DNA of 23,286 bases. It comes from JOPF136 sp035517515. GTDB lineage: Bacteria > Acidobacteriota > Terriglobia > Acidiferrales > UBA7541. Of the stretch, positions 13,936-22,027 are shown piece by piece. Within the stretch, counting starts at the first letter, position 1. Each line of letters begins with the position of its first letter. Made by a program: the position numbers and the translations under genes. The stretch spans positions 1 to 23,286 of the forward strand of contig DATIYQ010000278.1 of NCBI GenBank assembly GCA_035517515.1, written 5' to 3'. The notes beneath the pieces are model-generated. The model saw only the letters and a list, made by a program, of their open reading frames with translations. It was not told the DNA's origin and did no database searches.

Positions 13936-14673
13936 ATGGCAGGCGACTTAATCCACGAAGTTCTGCCCGTGGGCCTGCTGCAATGCAACTGCTCCATCCT
14001 GGGCGATCCCGAAACCCGCGAGGCCATCGTCGTCGATCCCGGCGATGAAATCGAATATGTGCTCGAAGTTCTGCAGCAGAAGGAGCTCCGCGTGCGCGCC
14101 ATTCTCAGCACCCACGCGCATATTGACCACGTGGGCGGCCTGGCCCGGCTCCACGAAGTTACCGGAGCGCCGGTGCTGATGCACCCGGACGACTATCCGC
14201 TCTATCAGCACATGGACGAGCAGGCCGAATGGCTGCACGTGCCGCCTCCTCCACTGGCCACGATTGACGCGGAACTGAAAGAGGGCGACACGGTACGCTG
14301 GGGTGGCTGGCAGGCGCGCATCCTGCACACCCCCGGCCACACCCCGGGCAGCGTCTCGCTCTATATTCCGCTGGATCGTTCCGCTGCGCCTCGCGCCGCC
14401 TCCGGTGCCGCTCCGTCTGCCGCAAGCTTATCTTCTGGGCCTCTTGCTGGACGCCGCCCGGGTTACACCGGCTGGCTGCTGGCCGGCGACACGCTCTTCG
14501 CCGGCAGCATCGGCCGCACCGACCTGTGGGGCGGCGACCTGCGCGCCATCATGAACTCCCTGCACGAGAAGCTGATGGCCCTGCCGGACTCCACGCGCGT
14601 ATACCCCGGCCACGGCGCGATCACCAGCATCGGCGAAGAGCGCCAATCCAATCCCTTTCTCCGCCGCCGCTAG
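13936..14673 (+). CDS. Metallo-beta-lactamase-fold hydrolase, glyoxalase-II-like
   Basis: The product has 245 residues and is probably a cytoplasmic zinc hydrolase acting on a thioester or similar. All MBL ligands are present: HAHIDH gives His60, His62, Asp64 and His65; HTPGHTPGS gives His135; LLAGDTLF gives Asp185; YPGHG gives His226. The text FAGSIGRTDLWGGD is typical of the YcbL/GloB-type subgroup, many of which hydrolyse S-lactoylglutathione or related thioesters; here the true substrate is unknown. Between the strand SLYIPLD (141-147) and GWLLAGD (179-185) there is an insertion of about 30 residues rich in Ala, Ser, Pro and Gly (148-177), absent from usual family members. The ATG at 13936 is close to the conserved start; the ribosome site is weak. 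It is convergent with the kinase gene. Confidence 0.88.
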   Translation: MAGDLIHEVLPVGLLQCNCSILGDPETREAIVVDPGDEIEYVLEVLQQKELRVRAILSTHAHIDHVGGLARLHEVTGAPVLMHPDDYPLYQHMDEQAEWLHVPPPPLATIDAELKEGDTVRWGGWQARILHTPGHTPGSVSLYIPLDRSAAPRAASGAAPSAASLSSGPLAGRRPGYTGWLLAGDTLFAGSIGRTDLWGGDLRAIMNSLHEKLMALPDSTRVYPGHGAITSIGEERQSNPFLRRR

Positions 14674-14778
14674 GCGTGAGCCGGCCCTGTTGTCATCCCA
14701 AATCCCCGTGTTCTGGCCGGCGGGAGACATCCGAGTTTTTCCTATTGCGGAAAGCAGGCCGGCAATCGGAGCTTCGTG

Positions 14779-17568
14779 CTAGGCGTCCAGTTCCCCGGTG
14801 AATACCCGCTGGCCGATCAGCGCCGCCCGGAAGCCATAAATCGCCACCGCGGCGTACAGGCCGATGGCCAGCCAGGAGTAGACCGCGTACCAATGTTCCG
14901 GATTGAGCGTCACGACGGTGCGTGCCCAGTTGGCGAAAAACTGCGTGAGCACCATCGCCAGAATCCCGTACCGCGACACCACGAACAGCACCACGCACAC
15001 GTTCAGCAAAATCAGCGGAGCTTCCAGCGTTGAATTTTCCGTCGAAAGGTTGGTCAACGCGATCGCCACCCCCAGCGCCAAGAGCGCCAGCCATTGCCGC
15101 CGGAGAATCACCCGCAGCAGAAGCAGAAAGGCGAAGAGGCCCAGCGCCGAGATGATCGCGCCCTCGAAGTTGCTCAGGATCCCGTCCAGAAAATGGCTGG
15201 GCGGGCCCAGCGCGCCCCACAGGTCCGGACTTTGCGGCGTTTCCCCCCGGATGTCGAACCAGTAGGGAAGCGCCTGGTTGAGGCTCGCCGCGGCTCCCAG
15301 CAGCGCCCCGAACACGGATCCCGCCAGCAGGTCCCGCCCCACCAGCGGATCCCAGTAGCGTCCTGCCAGCAGCCGCGTGGCGGAAATGATCAATTGCGGC
15401 CAGTGCCGCCGCACGAAGGGTTCCAGCGCCACGTACAGAATCCAGGCGATGGCACCCACAAAGATCGCTCCGCGCAGTCCATAGAGCAGCAGCCGCAACT
15501 CGCCCACCACATCGCCCACGTGATGCGCGGATAGCAGCCAGTCCACCATCCGCAGCGCGAACAGGAATACCGCCAGCCGCGCCGCTCCTTTGGTGTCCGC
15601 GCGGCCTAACCGGAAGTTTCTCTGCGCCAGGTAACCCGCGCCTCCCATTGCGGTCAGAAAGATCACCCCCAGCGCGATCAGGTTGCGCCGTCCCGTCTCC
15701 GGCGTCGGTTCCGCGCCCGTTTGTTCCGGATGGTCCCACGGTGCCATTACCCGGAGATGCACCACGCGCCCCCGGCTGCTGGCTGCGGCCACCACCAGGG
15801 GCACCGCCGGCCGGGCGGGCATCGTCCCCAGCCAGGCGAACCGCGCATCCGAGCTGACCGGAGCGTTCCACACCGGCGCGGTCGCGGTGAACCGCGAATA
15901 CTCCAGGCCCGCCTCCGCAAACAGGGCATTCCAGTCGGGCGTTCCCGCGGCGGCTGCGATCTCCTCCCGGTAGGGCGGCACTACGGTCAGTTCCACTAGC
16001 CCTCCGTCTTGATCCAGGTGAACCGAGGCCATCCCCGGTAGCGTTTGCGGCGGGTTGGATTGGTCCACCTTCTGCGCGCTGCCGATGGTGATCAACGCCC
16101 GGGGGCTCTGGCGGTATTGAAAGGAAGTAGCTCCCGGCCGCAGGGAGCGCAGCGCGCGGTGCCACTCCGGCGAGGGCCCGTGCGTCGCCAGGTAGAGCAG
16201 GAAGTCGCCGTTGCGTTCCCACCACGATCCATAGTCTGCCGGGCGCTCCGCGTAGCCGAACCGTGCCAGGATGTCCCGCGCTCTCTGCCGCAGCACGTCC
16301 GGCGTTTTTTCGATGGGGCTCAGTCCCAAATCTCCTGCGTAGGGCATCAACAGCACGATCGCCGCCAGGCACGCCGCTAGTCCGCCCAGCAGCAACAACG
16401 CCATGTGCGGGCCCAGCGCCCCTTCGTCTCCTGCCGCGGCCACCATTTCTGGGGACGGCGTTTCCCCCGCGGCCAGCGCCGCGGCCAGCGGGTCGCCTCC
16501 CGGCAGCGCTGCGGCCACCGCCAGCGCGCTGGCGGGTCGCTGGGAGGGATGCGTCTCCAAACACCGCAGGATTACCCGCTCCACCAGCGGGTCCATTCCC
16601 TTCACATGCGACGAGGGATTCGTGATTGTGCCCTGCGCGCGCAGTTGCGCCAGTTCCTGCAACGTTTTGGCTTCGAACGCCCGCTTCCCCGTGAACAGCT
16701 CGTAGAGCACCAACCCCAGCGAATAAATGTCCGTGCGCACGGAGGGCTCCCCGCCCTTCAGTTGTTCGGGAGCCATGTACGCGGGCGTGCCTGCGCTGCG
16801 CTCCTCCGCGGCGAATTGGCCGGCCAGCCCGGCCAGCCCGAAATCCGTCACCCGCGCCTTCCCGCGCCCGTCGATCATGATGTTGGCCGGCTTCAGGTCG
16901 CGGTGCAGCAGTCCAACGTCGTGCGCCGCCGCCAGCCCGGCGCAAATCTGCCGCGCGGTTTCGAGCGCCTTGTCTTCGGGAAGCCGCCCGATGCGCCGCA
17001 GCAGCGTTGCCAGGTCTTCCCCGTCGATGTACTCCATGGTGATGAAGTGCAGGCCTTCGAAGTCCCCGATGTCGAACACCCGGCACACGTTCGGATGCGA
17101 CACCTGCCGCGCCACGCGCACCTCGCGGTGGAAGCGCGCCTGCGCCTCCGCGTTCTCCGCCAGCGCCGCCGGCAACAGTTTCAGCGCCACGGGTTGCTCC
17201 AGTTTTAGATCGTCCGCGCGGTACACCTCACCCATTCCGCCGTGGCCCAGCAGGGATACGATCCGGTAGCGCCCGGCGAGCATGGTCCCCGGCGGGAAGT
17301 GAGCCCCGGGGGTGGAGCGACCAGGGGTGGTGGGCGGCGCGGTTTGAGACCCACTCGGCGGCCGCGGAGTCACCGGGCTGGCTTGAATCCCAGCGGGCTC
17401 CGGGCCCTTTCCTCGGGCCGGCGTCGAGTCCAGAGTCGGCGCGGACGAAACGTCCACGGCCGTGCCGCAGGAAGAGCAGAAGCGGCTCGAATCAGGCAGT
17501 TCACTGGAGCATTGCGCGCACCGCACGGTCGAGCATTGTGAGCCAGAGTTGTGCTGCGCTGCAAGCAC
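14779..17568 (-). CDS. Zinc-ribbon Ser/Thr protein kinase with polytopic membrane domain
   Basis: The longest form has 929 residues (GTG start at 17566-17568). Order of parts: a CxxC...CxxC zinc ribbon (Cys17, 20, 31, 34); a Pro/Ser/Thr-rich linker (about 38-95); a bacterial Hanks-type kinase (about 100-355) with P-loop GHGGMGEV (108-115), Lys130, HRDLKPAN (222-229), DFG (242-244) and APE (266-268), so it should be active; one membrane helix (about 388-409); about 220 residues outside; then about seven to eight helices (about 629-915). The outside part would sense a signal and the inside part phosphorylate Ser/Thr. The multi-helix tail is not one I can name. A second GTG at 17524-17526 gives a start right at RCAQC and is as likely as the first. 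The zf-HC2 gene lies upstream, separated by a terminator. Confidence 0.9.
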   Translation of the reverse strand: MLAAQHNSGSQCSTVRCAQCSSELPDSSRFCSSCGTAVDVSSAPTLDSTPARGKGPEPAGIQASPVTPRPPSGSQTAPPTTPGRSTPGAHFPPGTMLAGRYRIVSLLGHGGMGEVYRADDLKLEQPVALKLLPAALAENAEAQARFHREVRVARQVSHPNVCRVFDIGDFEGLHFITMEYIDGEDLATLLRRIGRLPEDKALETARQICAGLAAAHDVGLLHRDLKPANIMIDGRGKARVTDFGLAGLAGQFAAEERSAGTPAYMAPEQLKGGEPSVRTDIYSLGLVLYELFTGKRAFEAKTLQELAQLRAQGTITNPSSHVKGMDPLVERVILRCLETHPSQRPASALAVAAALPGGDPLAAALAAGETPSPEMVAAAGDEGALGPHMALLLLGGLAACLAAIVLLMPYAGDLGLSPIEKTPDVLRQRARDILARFGYAERPADYGSWWERNGDFLLYLATHGPSPEWHRALRSLRPGATSFQYRQSPRALITIGSAQKVDQSNPPQTLPGMASVHLDQDGGLVELTVVPPYREEIAAAAGTPDWNALFAEAGLEYSRFTATAPVWNAPVSSDARFAWLGTMPARPAVPLVVAAASSRGRVVHLRVMAPWDHPEQTGAEPTPETGRRNLIALGVIFLTAMGGAGYLAQRNFRLGRADTKGAARLAVFLFALRMVDWLLSAHHVGDVVGELRLLLYGLRGAIFVGAIAWILYVALEPFVRRHWPQLIISATRLLAGRYWDPLVGRDLLAGSVFGALLGAAASLNQALPYWFDIRGETPQSPDLWGALGPPSHFLDGILSNFEGAIISALGLFAFLLLLRVILRRQWLALLALGVAIALTNLSTENSTLEAPLILLNVCVVLFVVSRYGILAMVLTQFFANWARTVVTLNPEHWYAVYSWLAIGLYAAVAIYGFRAALIGQRVFTGELDA

Positions 17569-17613
17569 GGTCCCGGGGCGGGTGGTCCAGGCGGGTCAGG
17601 CCGGAAAATAGAA

Positions 17614-17652
17614 ACGCAGGATTGCGCCCCTGCGGTGAGCGCAATCCTGCGT
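17614..17652 (-). terminator. Factor-independent terminator after the zf-HC2 gene
   Basis: ACGCAGGATTGCGC (17614-17627) and GCGCAATCCTGCGT (17639-17652) form a perfect 14-base stem with an 11-base loop. On the minus strand the stem is followed by TTTCTATTTT. It lies 18 bases past the zf-HC2 stop and before the kinase start, so it should uncouple the two genes at least in part. Confidence 0.8.
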
Positions 17653-17670
17653 CAGGAGAAAAGAAACCGT

Positions 17671-17901
17671 TTACTTTCCGATGTGCGGGATCACCGGAAT
17701 GCTCTGCATCAGCCCAGGTTCCATTTCCAGCAACCGGCGGTCCGCATAAATCTTCATGGTGTCGCGCACCGAGTTGGAAACGATTCCACAATGCTTGCAG
17801 GAGCGCACATGCGCGCTCAACTGCCGGAACTGCTTCGCGTCCAGCCCACCCTCGATGTACTCCGGAAGCCTCCGCACCACTTCCTTACATGTCGTTTTCA
17901 T
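17671..17901 (-). CDS. Small zf-HC2 (anti-sigma-like zinc finger) protein
   Basis: The product has 76 residues. The pattern CKEVVRRLPEYIEGGL...HVRSCKHC matches the zf-HC2 / ZAS domain of anti-sigma factors, with Cys5, His31, Cys35 and Cys38 as zinc ligands. The usual membrane helix and sensor part are missing, so if it is an anti-sigma factor it is a soluble one; binding to another partner is also possible. No ECF sigma gene is adjacent. The ATG at 17899-17901 is chosen because a sigma54-type promoter lies about 40-55 bases upstream; the in-frame ATG at 17998-18000 would be upstream of that promoter. A GGGGG tract precedes the start. A strong terminator follows. The gene has an enhancer-like repeat array upstream. 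Confidence 0.75.
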   Translation of the reverse strand: MKTTCKEVVRRLPEYIEGGLDAKQFRQLSAHVRSCKHCGIVSNSVRDTMKIYADRRLLEMEPGLMQSIPVIPHIGK

Positions 17902-17940
17902 CTCAACCCCCAAGGAAAACATCCAACTGTGGAAATCCTG

Positions 17941-17956
17941 TGCATCTATCGTGCCG
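17941..17956 (-). promoter_or_regulatory. Sigma54-type -24/-12 promoter of the zf-HC2 gene
   Basis: On the minus strand the sequence is CGGCAC-GATAG-ATGCA. The invariant GG and GC are exactly ten bases apart, as in the consensus TGGCAC-N5-TTGCA, with 9 of 11 consensus positions matching. Transcription would start near 17930, leaving about 30 bases of leader. Confidence 0.6.
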
Positions 17957-18047
17957 CTTGGGCTGGAAGCGGAGCGGTAGTCTAAATCATGCATCGGCAT
18001 TGACTTAGTAAAACTTGAGGGCCGTCCGAGATTCGCCGGGTCCTGCT

Positions 18048-18105
18048 TGTCTCACTTTGATACAGTTGAGATGTCTCAGCATGAGACGCGGTGAGACGCT
18101 GAGAC
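18048..18105. promoter_or_regulatory. TGAGAC/GTCTCA array, probable enhancer for the sigma54 promoter
   Basis: TGTCTCA occurs at 18048-18054 and 18072-18078; TGAGAC occurs at 18082-18087, 18092-18097 and 18100-18105. GTCTCA-GCA-TGAGAC (18073-18087) is a perfect inverted repeat. The array lies 92-150 bases upstream of the sigma54-type promoter on the minus strand, the normal distance for an NtrC-family activator. The remaining spacer to 18292 shows nothing else that I recognise. Confidence 0.6.
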
Positions 18106-18292
18106 GACGGCGCCATCCCCGGCCACTTCTACTTCCGGTCGGACCCAGTTCGTTCTCTCACCGCAAGCGATAGCTCAGCCACCGTTTCCAACCGTCCGAA
18201 GGAGCCTGACCGCTCCAAGAATGAGGGGTAAGACCCCCCGGCGCTGGAAATTGGCCCGGCAGCTTCCGCGCCGTATCTTCCGCGCAGCAGCC

Positions 18293-18568
18293 TTAACTCT
18301 TCCCGGCACCGCTACCACTCCTCAGGTCTTCCATTACGCTCTGGATCAACTGCTTCGCCTTCTCCAGTTCACCGCCGACCAGCGCGATATCCCGCATCGG
18401 CTGGCGGGGGTCGGCGGCGCTGTGACAGTACACCGTGTGCTGCCCGGCCAGCACCAGCGCGTTGGTCACCAGGTCCAGGGCCACGGCCAGCCGGCCGCGG
18501 TGGCGTCCCATCATCTGCTCGTAATGTTCCAGTTCTTCTCGGTGTTCTTCAAATGCGCTCATCTGCAC
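18293..18568 (-). CDS. Small helical protein of unknown function
   Basis: The product has 91 residues from GTG (18566-18568), or 89 from the ATG at 18560-18562. GGAG lies ten bases before the GTG, which favours the longer form. The text EEHREELEHYEQMMGRHRGR and ELEKAKQLIQSVMEDL suggests two amphipathic helices, with a hydrophobic middle (LAVALDLVTNALVLAGQHTVY) that is too polar to be a sure membrane helix. I do not recognise a family. It lies alone on the minus strand, divergent from the LRV gene; codon use looks like that of its neighbours, but with so short a frame coding is likely and not certain. Confidence 0.5.
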   Translation of the reverse strand: MQMSAFEEHREELEHYEQMMGRHRGRLAVALDLVTNALVLAGQHTVYCHSAADPRQPMRDIALVGGELEKAKQLIQSVMEDLRSGSGAGKS

Positions 18569-18659
18569 ATTCTAGCCGCTCCAGCCGGCCGCTGCTCGGG
18601 TTCCCGCGGCCCCGCGCGCCGCAGTGTTGCCGGAAAGGAACGCAATTCGCCCCTGTCGC

Positions 18660-18688
18660 TTGTCGCTTTCCCGATGCCTCTCCATAAT
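18660..18688 (+). promoter_or_regulatory. Probable sigma70-type promoter of the LRV gene
   Basis: TTGTCG (18660-18665), a 17-base spacer and CATAAT (18683-18688) form a plausible pair about 95 bases upstream of the ATG at 18783. The -10 box matches five of six positions and the -35 box four. Confidence 0.45.
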
Positions 18689-18782
18689 TGAGTTGGCACT
18701 GGTGTCCCAGCCAACCTTCTCGATAGACACTCAGCGCCTTTTCGATCCGGGCCGGCCCAAACGGCTCACTGGGGGGAGAGTT

Positions 18783-19343
18783 ATGAGGCGCGCAGACTTG
18801 GTGCGCATGCCGCAGGACGGCCGCGTACCACGCACATCACAGATTGTGTTCGGCGAACGGCAGCACCTCTTGCGGGTGTTGGACTCCATCGAGAAAAGCA
18901 CGCTCCCCGCCAGCCGGATGATGGCGGAACGCCGCGCCGTCGAGTCGCTGATTCATGCGCGTACCAAGGAGCTGGGCGCCATCAATCCTGGATGGGACAT
19001 GAAAGTGGGCGTGGTGTTGAACGCCGCCACCAGCGCCGAGACCCTGGATATGATGGCCCGGCAGGCGCCGCCCGAAGACTTCTACCTGCTGCGCCTGATC
19101 AGCGAGCATCCGAAAACTTCCTCGAAAACGCTGGGGCGGCTCGCGAAGCATCCCTACGCCGCGATTCGCGAAAACGTCGCGCGGCATCCCAATGCCGACG
19201 CCGGCACGCTCACCCGGTTGTGCAAAGACCGCTCCCAGCCGCTGTGGTATCTGGTGGCCTTCAATCGCAATACTCCCCAGCCGCTGCGCGAAAAGCTCCA
19301 GGCGCGTATGAAGAAAATGGGAGAAGTCCCCAAGTCCGCTTAG
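18783..19343 (+). CDS. Leucine-rich-repeat-variant (LRV-like) protein
   Basis: The product has 186 residues. The second half reads as repeated helical units of the LRV type: LISEHPKTSSKTLGRLAKHP, then YAAIRENVARHPNADAGTLTRLCKDR, then QPLWYLVAFNRNTPQPLREKL. The recurring pattern is VAxxPxTxxxxLxxLAxD. Such repeats make curved helical surfaces for protein binding; in Azotobacter an LRV protein also carries an Fe-S cluster, but there is no cysteine cluster here. The first 75 residues are helical and charged without a known domain. The ATG at 18783 follows GGGGGGAGAG and is preferred to an in-frame earlier start inside the promoter region. There is no signal peptide. It is convergent with the ADOP gene, with 25 bases between the stops. 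Confidence 0.7.
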   Translation: MRRADLVRMPQDGRVPRTSQIVFGERQHLLRVLDSIEKSTLPASRMMAERRAVESLIHARTKELGAINPGWDMKVGVVLNAATSAETLDMMARQAPPEDFYLLRLISEHPKTSSKTLGRLAKHPYAAIRENVARHPNADAGTLTRLCKDRSQPLWYLVAFNRNTPQPLREKLQARMKKMGEVPKSA

Positions 19344-19368
19344 CAGGTAGCGCCGGCGCGGGAGCGGC

Positions 19369-21867
19369 TCACTCCGCGCGCAGGGCCTGCATCGGATCCA
19401 CGGCGGAGGCCCGCCGCGCGGGCACAAAACTGGCCGCCAGCGCCACCAGCGCGATGCCCAAGATCGCCGCCACGAACGTGACCGGGTCATCCGCCTCCAT
19501 CCCAAACAGCGAGGCTTTCAGCAGCCGGCCCACCCCCACCGCCGCGGGAATTCCCAGGATCACCCCAATGAGCAAGAAAACCAGGCTCTCGCGCAGCACC
19601 ATCCACAGCACCTGGCTCTGCTGCGCGCCCAGCGCCATGCGCACCCCGATTTCCGCCGTTCTGCGCACCACCTTGTAGGCCAACGTTCCATATAGGCCCG
19701 TGGCCACCAGCACCGCCGCCAGTCCTCCGAAAAACGCGGCCAGCCGTGCGAACAGGCGGTCCCCGGCCAGCGATTTGGAGAACTGCTCCTCCTGGGTCAT
19801 CGGGTCCAGCAACGCCAGGTCCGGCCCCATCCCTTGCAACGCGCGCCGCACTTCGGGCCAGAAGGCCTGCGGATTTCCCGCGGTGCGCAACTCCACGGTC
19901 ATCGAAAGGTTGGACTTCACTTGCGTGTACGGAAAGTAGGCCATGGGCATGTGGTCTTCCCGCACGTCCGTGTACTTGCTGTCCGCGGCCACGCCCACGA
20001 TGGTGTACTGCGTCGAATTCGGAATGTTATCGAAGGCCACCACGTGGCCCACGGCGCTGGTCCCGGGGAGGTAGCGGTTGGCAAAGGTCTGATTGACCAC
20101 CACCACCGCGGGCGCCCCGGCCGTATCGGCGTCCGAAATGTCCCGGCCCAGCAGCAGTGGAATCCGCAGCACCCGGAAATAATCCGGACCCACGGCGTTC
20201 CAGCGCATGCCGGACCGGCCGCTGACCTTCGGCCTCTGCCCGTCCACGAATGCGCTCGTGTTGCTGCTCCAGCCTGCGCCCAGCCGCTGGCGCATCAACG
20301 TGGCTGATTCCACTCCGGGCAGCGCGCGCATCCGCTCCACCAGCGATTGGTAGAAATGCAGTGCCTCTGCGTCGTTGTGAATGTATTGCTGCGGCGTCAG
20401 CCCGAACACCAGCAGGCCCGAGCTTTTTAGTCCCAAGTCCTGATTCTGCAAGTTGCGCAGCGAGCCCACCAGCAACCCCGCCCCCACCAGCAGCACCAGG
20501 CACATGGCCATTTGCAGCGGGATCAAGATGCTGCCGGCACGATGGCTCCGCCGGTCCTGAAAGGAACTGGCGTTCGCGGTCCGCAGGGAGAGTTCCGCCC
20601 CGCCGCTCATCGCTCCACGTAGCGGCGCCAGCCCGAACAGAATTCCCACCAGCGCGCCGATTGCCAGCGTGAACCCCAGGACCTGCGCGTCCGGTGCCAG
20701 GCTGCGTTCCAGCAGCGACCACCGCGCCAGCGCCCCGGTGGCCCACACCGCAAACAGCCAGCCCAGCGCCGCGCCTCCGGCCACCAGCAGCGCGCTCTCC
20801 GCAAGCAACTGCCGGAAGAGCCGCATCCGGCTCCCACCCAGCGCCATGCGCAGGCTGAACTCCCGCTGCCGCGCGGCATTTCGCGCCGCCAGCAGCATGG
20901 CGATGTTCCCGCAGGCGATCGCCAGCACCAGCAGCACCATGCCCATCAGGATTTCGAGTGGCTGCTCATACGTCTCCCGGGTGCCGGTCATCCCCCGCGT
21001 ATCGCTGAACGAAAGCACCGGCGGTTTCTCCATCCGCCCGAGATCCTCCGGAGTCAGCCCTTCCGCGGCGGCGCGCTGGAAGATCGGATTCAGATAGGCC
21101 AGCGCCTGCTTCTGATTCACTCCGGGTTGCAGCCGCCCGGCGGTCAGCAGAAACCACCACCGCGAGCCGTATAGCGCCGATTGGTTCTCGGGAGACACGC
21201 CCCAGGGCTTCACCGCATTACTGATCTGGAAGGGAACCCAGACGTCGGTCGGCCCGGCCGGATCCAGCCCCTGGAATTCCTGCCGGGCGATTCCCACGAT
21301 GGTAAACGGCACCCCTTTCAGGTACAGCGTGCCGCCAAGCACCGAGGGGTTGCGCGCGAACCGCCGCGTCCAGTAGGAATGGCTGAGCACCGCGAGTGGG
21401 GAGTGCGCCTGTTCATCTTTCTCGTCAAACGTGCGGCCGAGCATCGCGGGCACCCCGAGCCCCGAAAAGTAATTGCCGCTCACCATGTCCGCCCGGATCT
21501 CCTCCGGTTCCGGCCCGAACCGTGCGGGCACCCCGCCGCTGGTGTAGAGCGGCACCCAGGCCAGCAGGTCTGAGAAAACCCGTTGCTCTTTGCGCAGCGC
21601 CTCGTACACCTGCATGCGCATGGAAGTGTCGCCGTAGCCGGTCTGTCCACCGGGAAAGCTCGAGGTGTGCAGATAAACGAGCTGTTGCGGGTCGCGCACC
21701 GGCAGGCTGCGCAGCAGAACGGCATTCATCACGCTGAAGACCGCCGTATTGGCGCCGATGCCCAGCGCCAGCGTGGCCACTGCCACCGCGGCGAACCCCA
21801 GCGATTTGCGCAATTGCCGCAGGCCGAAACGCAGGTCCTGTCCGATGGCCTCAGTTCCGTGCCACAT
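19369..21867 (-). CDS. Acidobacterial duplicated orphan permease (ADOP), MacB/FtsX-type ABC permease
   Basis: The product has 832 residues. The start DLRFGLRQLRKSLGFAAVAV with TLALGIGANTAVFSVMNAVL is the signature of the ADOP family, which is expanded in Acidobacteria. The protein is a tandem of two MacB-like halves: helix 1, a periplasmic domain, three helices with the EFSLRMALGGSRMRL block (about residues 400-415), then a fifth helix, a second periplasmic domain and three more helices with EIGVRMALGAQQSQV near the end. The closing PARRASAVDPMQALRAE is also typical. No ATPase is adjacent, in agreement with 'orphan'. Such proteins may act with a distant LolD/MacB-like ATPase to export lipids, peptides or drugs; the substrate is unknown. 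The ATG at 21865-21867 follows GGGAGGGG, and the 63 residues upstream in frame are non-coding in character. Confidence 0.92.
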   Translation of the reverse strand: MWHGTEAIGQDLRFGLRQLRKSLGFAAVAVATLALGIGANTAVFSVMNAVLLRSLPVRDPQQLVYLHTSSFPGGQTGYGDTSMRMQVYEALRKEQRVFSDLLAWVPLYTSGGVPARFGPEPEEIRADMVSGNYFSGLGVPAMLGRTFDEKDEQAHSPLAVLSHSYWTRRFARNPSVLGGTLYLKGVPFTIVGIARQEFQGLDPAGPTDVWVPFQISNAVKPWGVSPENQSALYGSRWWFLLTAGRLQPGVNQKQALAYLNPIFQRAAAEGLTPEDLGRMEKPPVLSFSDTRGMTGTRETYEQPLEILMGMVLLVLAIACGNIAMLLAARNAARQREFSLRMALGGSRMRLFRQLLAESALLVAGGAALGWLFAVWATGALARWSLLERSLAPDAQVLGFTLAIGALVGILFGLAPLRGAMSGGAELSLRTANASSFQDRRSHRAGSILIPLQMAMCLVLLVGAGLLVGSLRNLQNQDLGLKSSGLLVFGLTPQQYIHNDAEALHFYQSLVERMRALPGVESATLMRQRLGAGWSSNTSAFVDGQRPKVSGRSGMRWNAVGPDYFRVLRIPLLLGRDISDADTAGAPAVVVVNQTFANRYLPGTSAVGHVVAFDNIPNSTQYTIVGVAADSKYTDVREDHMPMAYFPYTQVKSNLSMTVELRTAGNPQAFWPEVRRALQGMGPDLALLDPMTQEEQFSKSLAGDRLFARLAAFFGGLAAVLVATGLYGTLAYKVVRRTAEIGVRMALGAQQSQVLWMVLRESLVFLLIGVILGIPAAVGVGRLLKASLFGMEADDPVTFVAAILGIALVALAASFVPARRASAVDPMQALRAE

Positions 21868-21941
21868 GTACCCCTCCCGGCCGCTGGCTCTCCCCCACCA
21901 CCGCAGCCTGACGCACTGATGGAAAAGACGCGAGCGGGACG

Positions 21942-21972
21942 AAAAAGTTCCCCTCCAGAGGAGGGAATTTTT
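21942..21972. terminator. A-run / stem / T-run hairpin in the ADOP-MocR spacer
   Basis: CCCTCC (21951-21956) pairs with GGAGGG (21960-21965) around AGA, flanked by AAAAA on the left and TTTTT on the right. The form suits termination on both strands. Because it lies upstream of both divergent starts it could attenuate the ADOP transcript if that begins further right. Confidence 0.5.
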
Positions 21973-22027
21973 CCGCGCGGCGGCACCGCGCAGCGAGAGC
22001 GCGAGCGCAGGCAAGGGCGCGGAAGCA

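Noticed and set aside
14693..17086. A 797-codon open frame on the minus strand in another frame of the kinase gene
   Set aside because: It is a GC-rich shadow: glycine/arginine/alanine-rich text without domains, while the overlapping frame has a complete kinase.
18221..18691. A plus-strand frame over the small protein at 18293-18568
   Set aside because: No start signal, and it runs into the promoter of the LRV gene; the minus frame has a better start and more protein-like text.
18692..18710. TGGCAC-like sigma54 element upstream of the LRV gene
   Set aside because: Ten bases after GG the bases are CC and not GC, and a better sigma70-type pair overlaps it.
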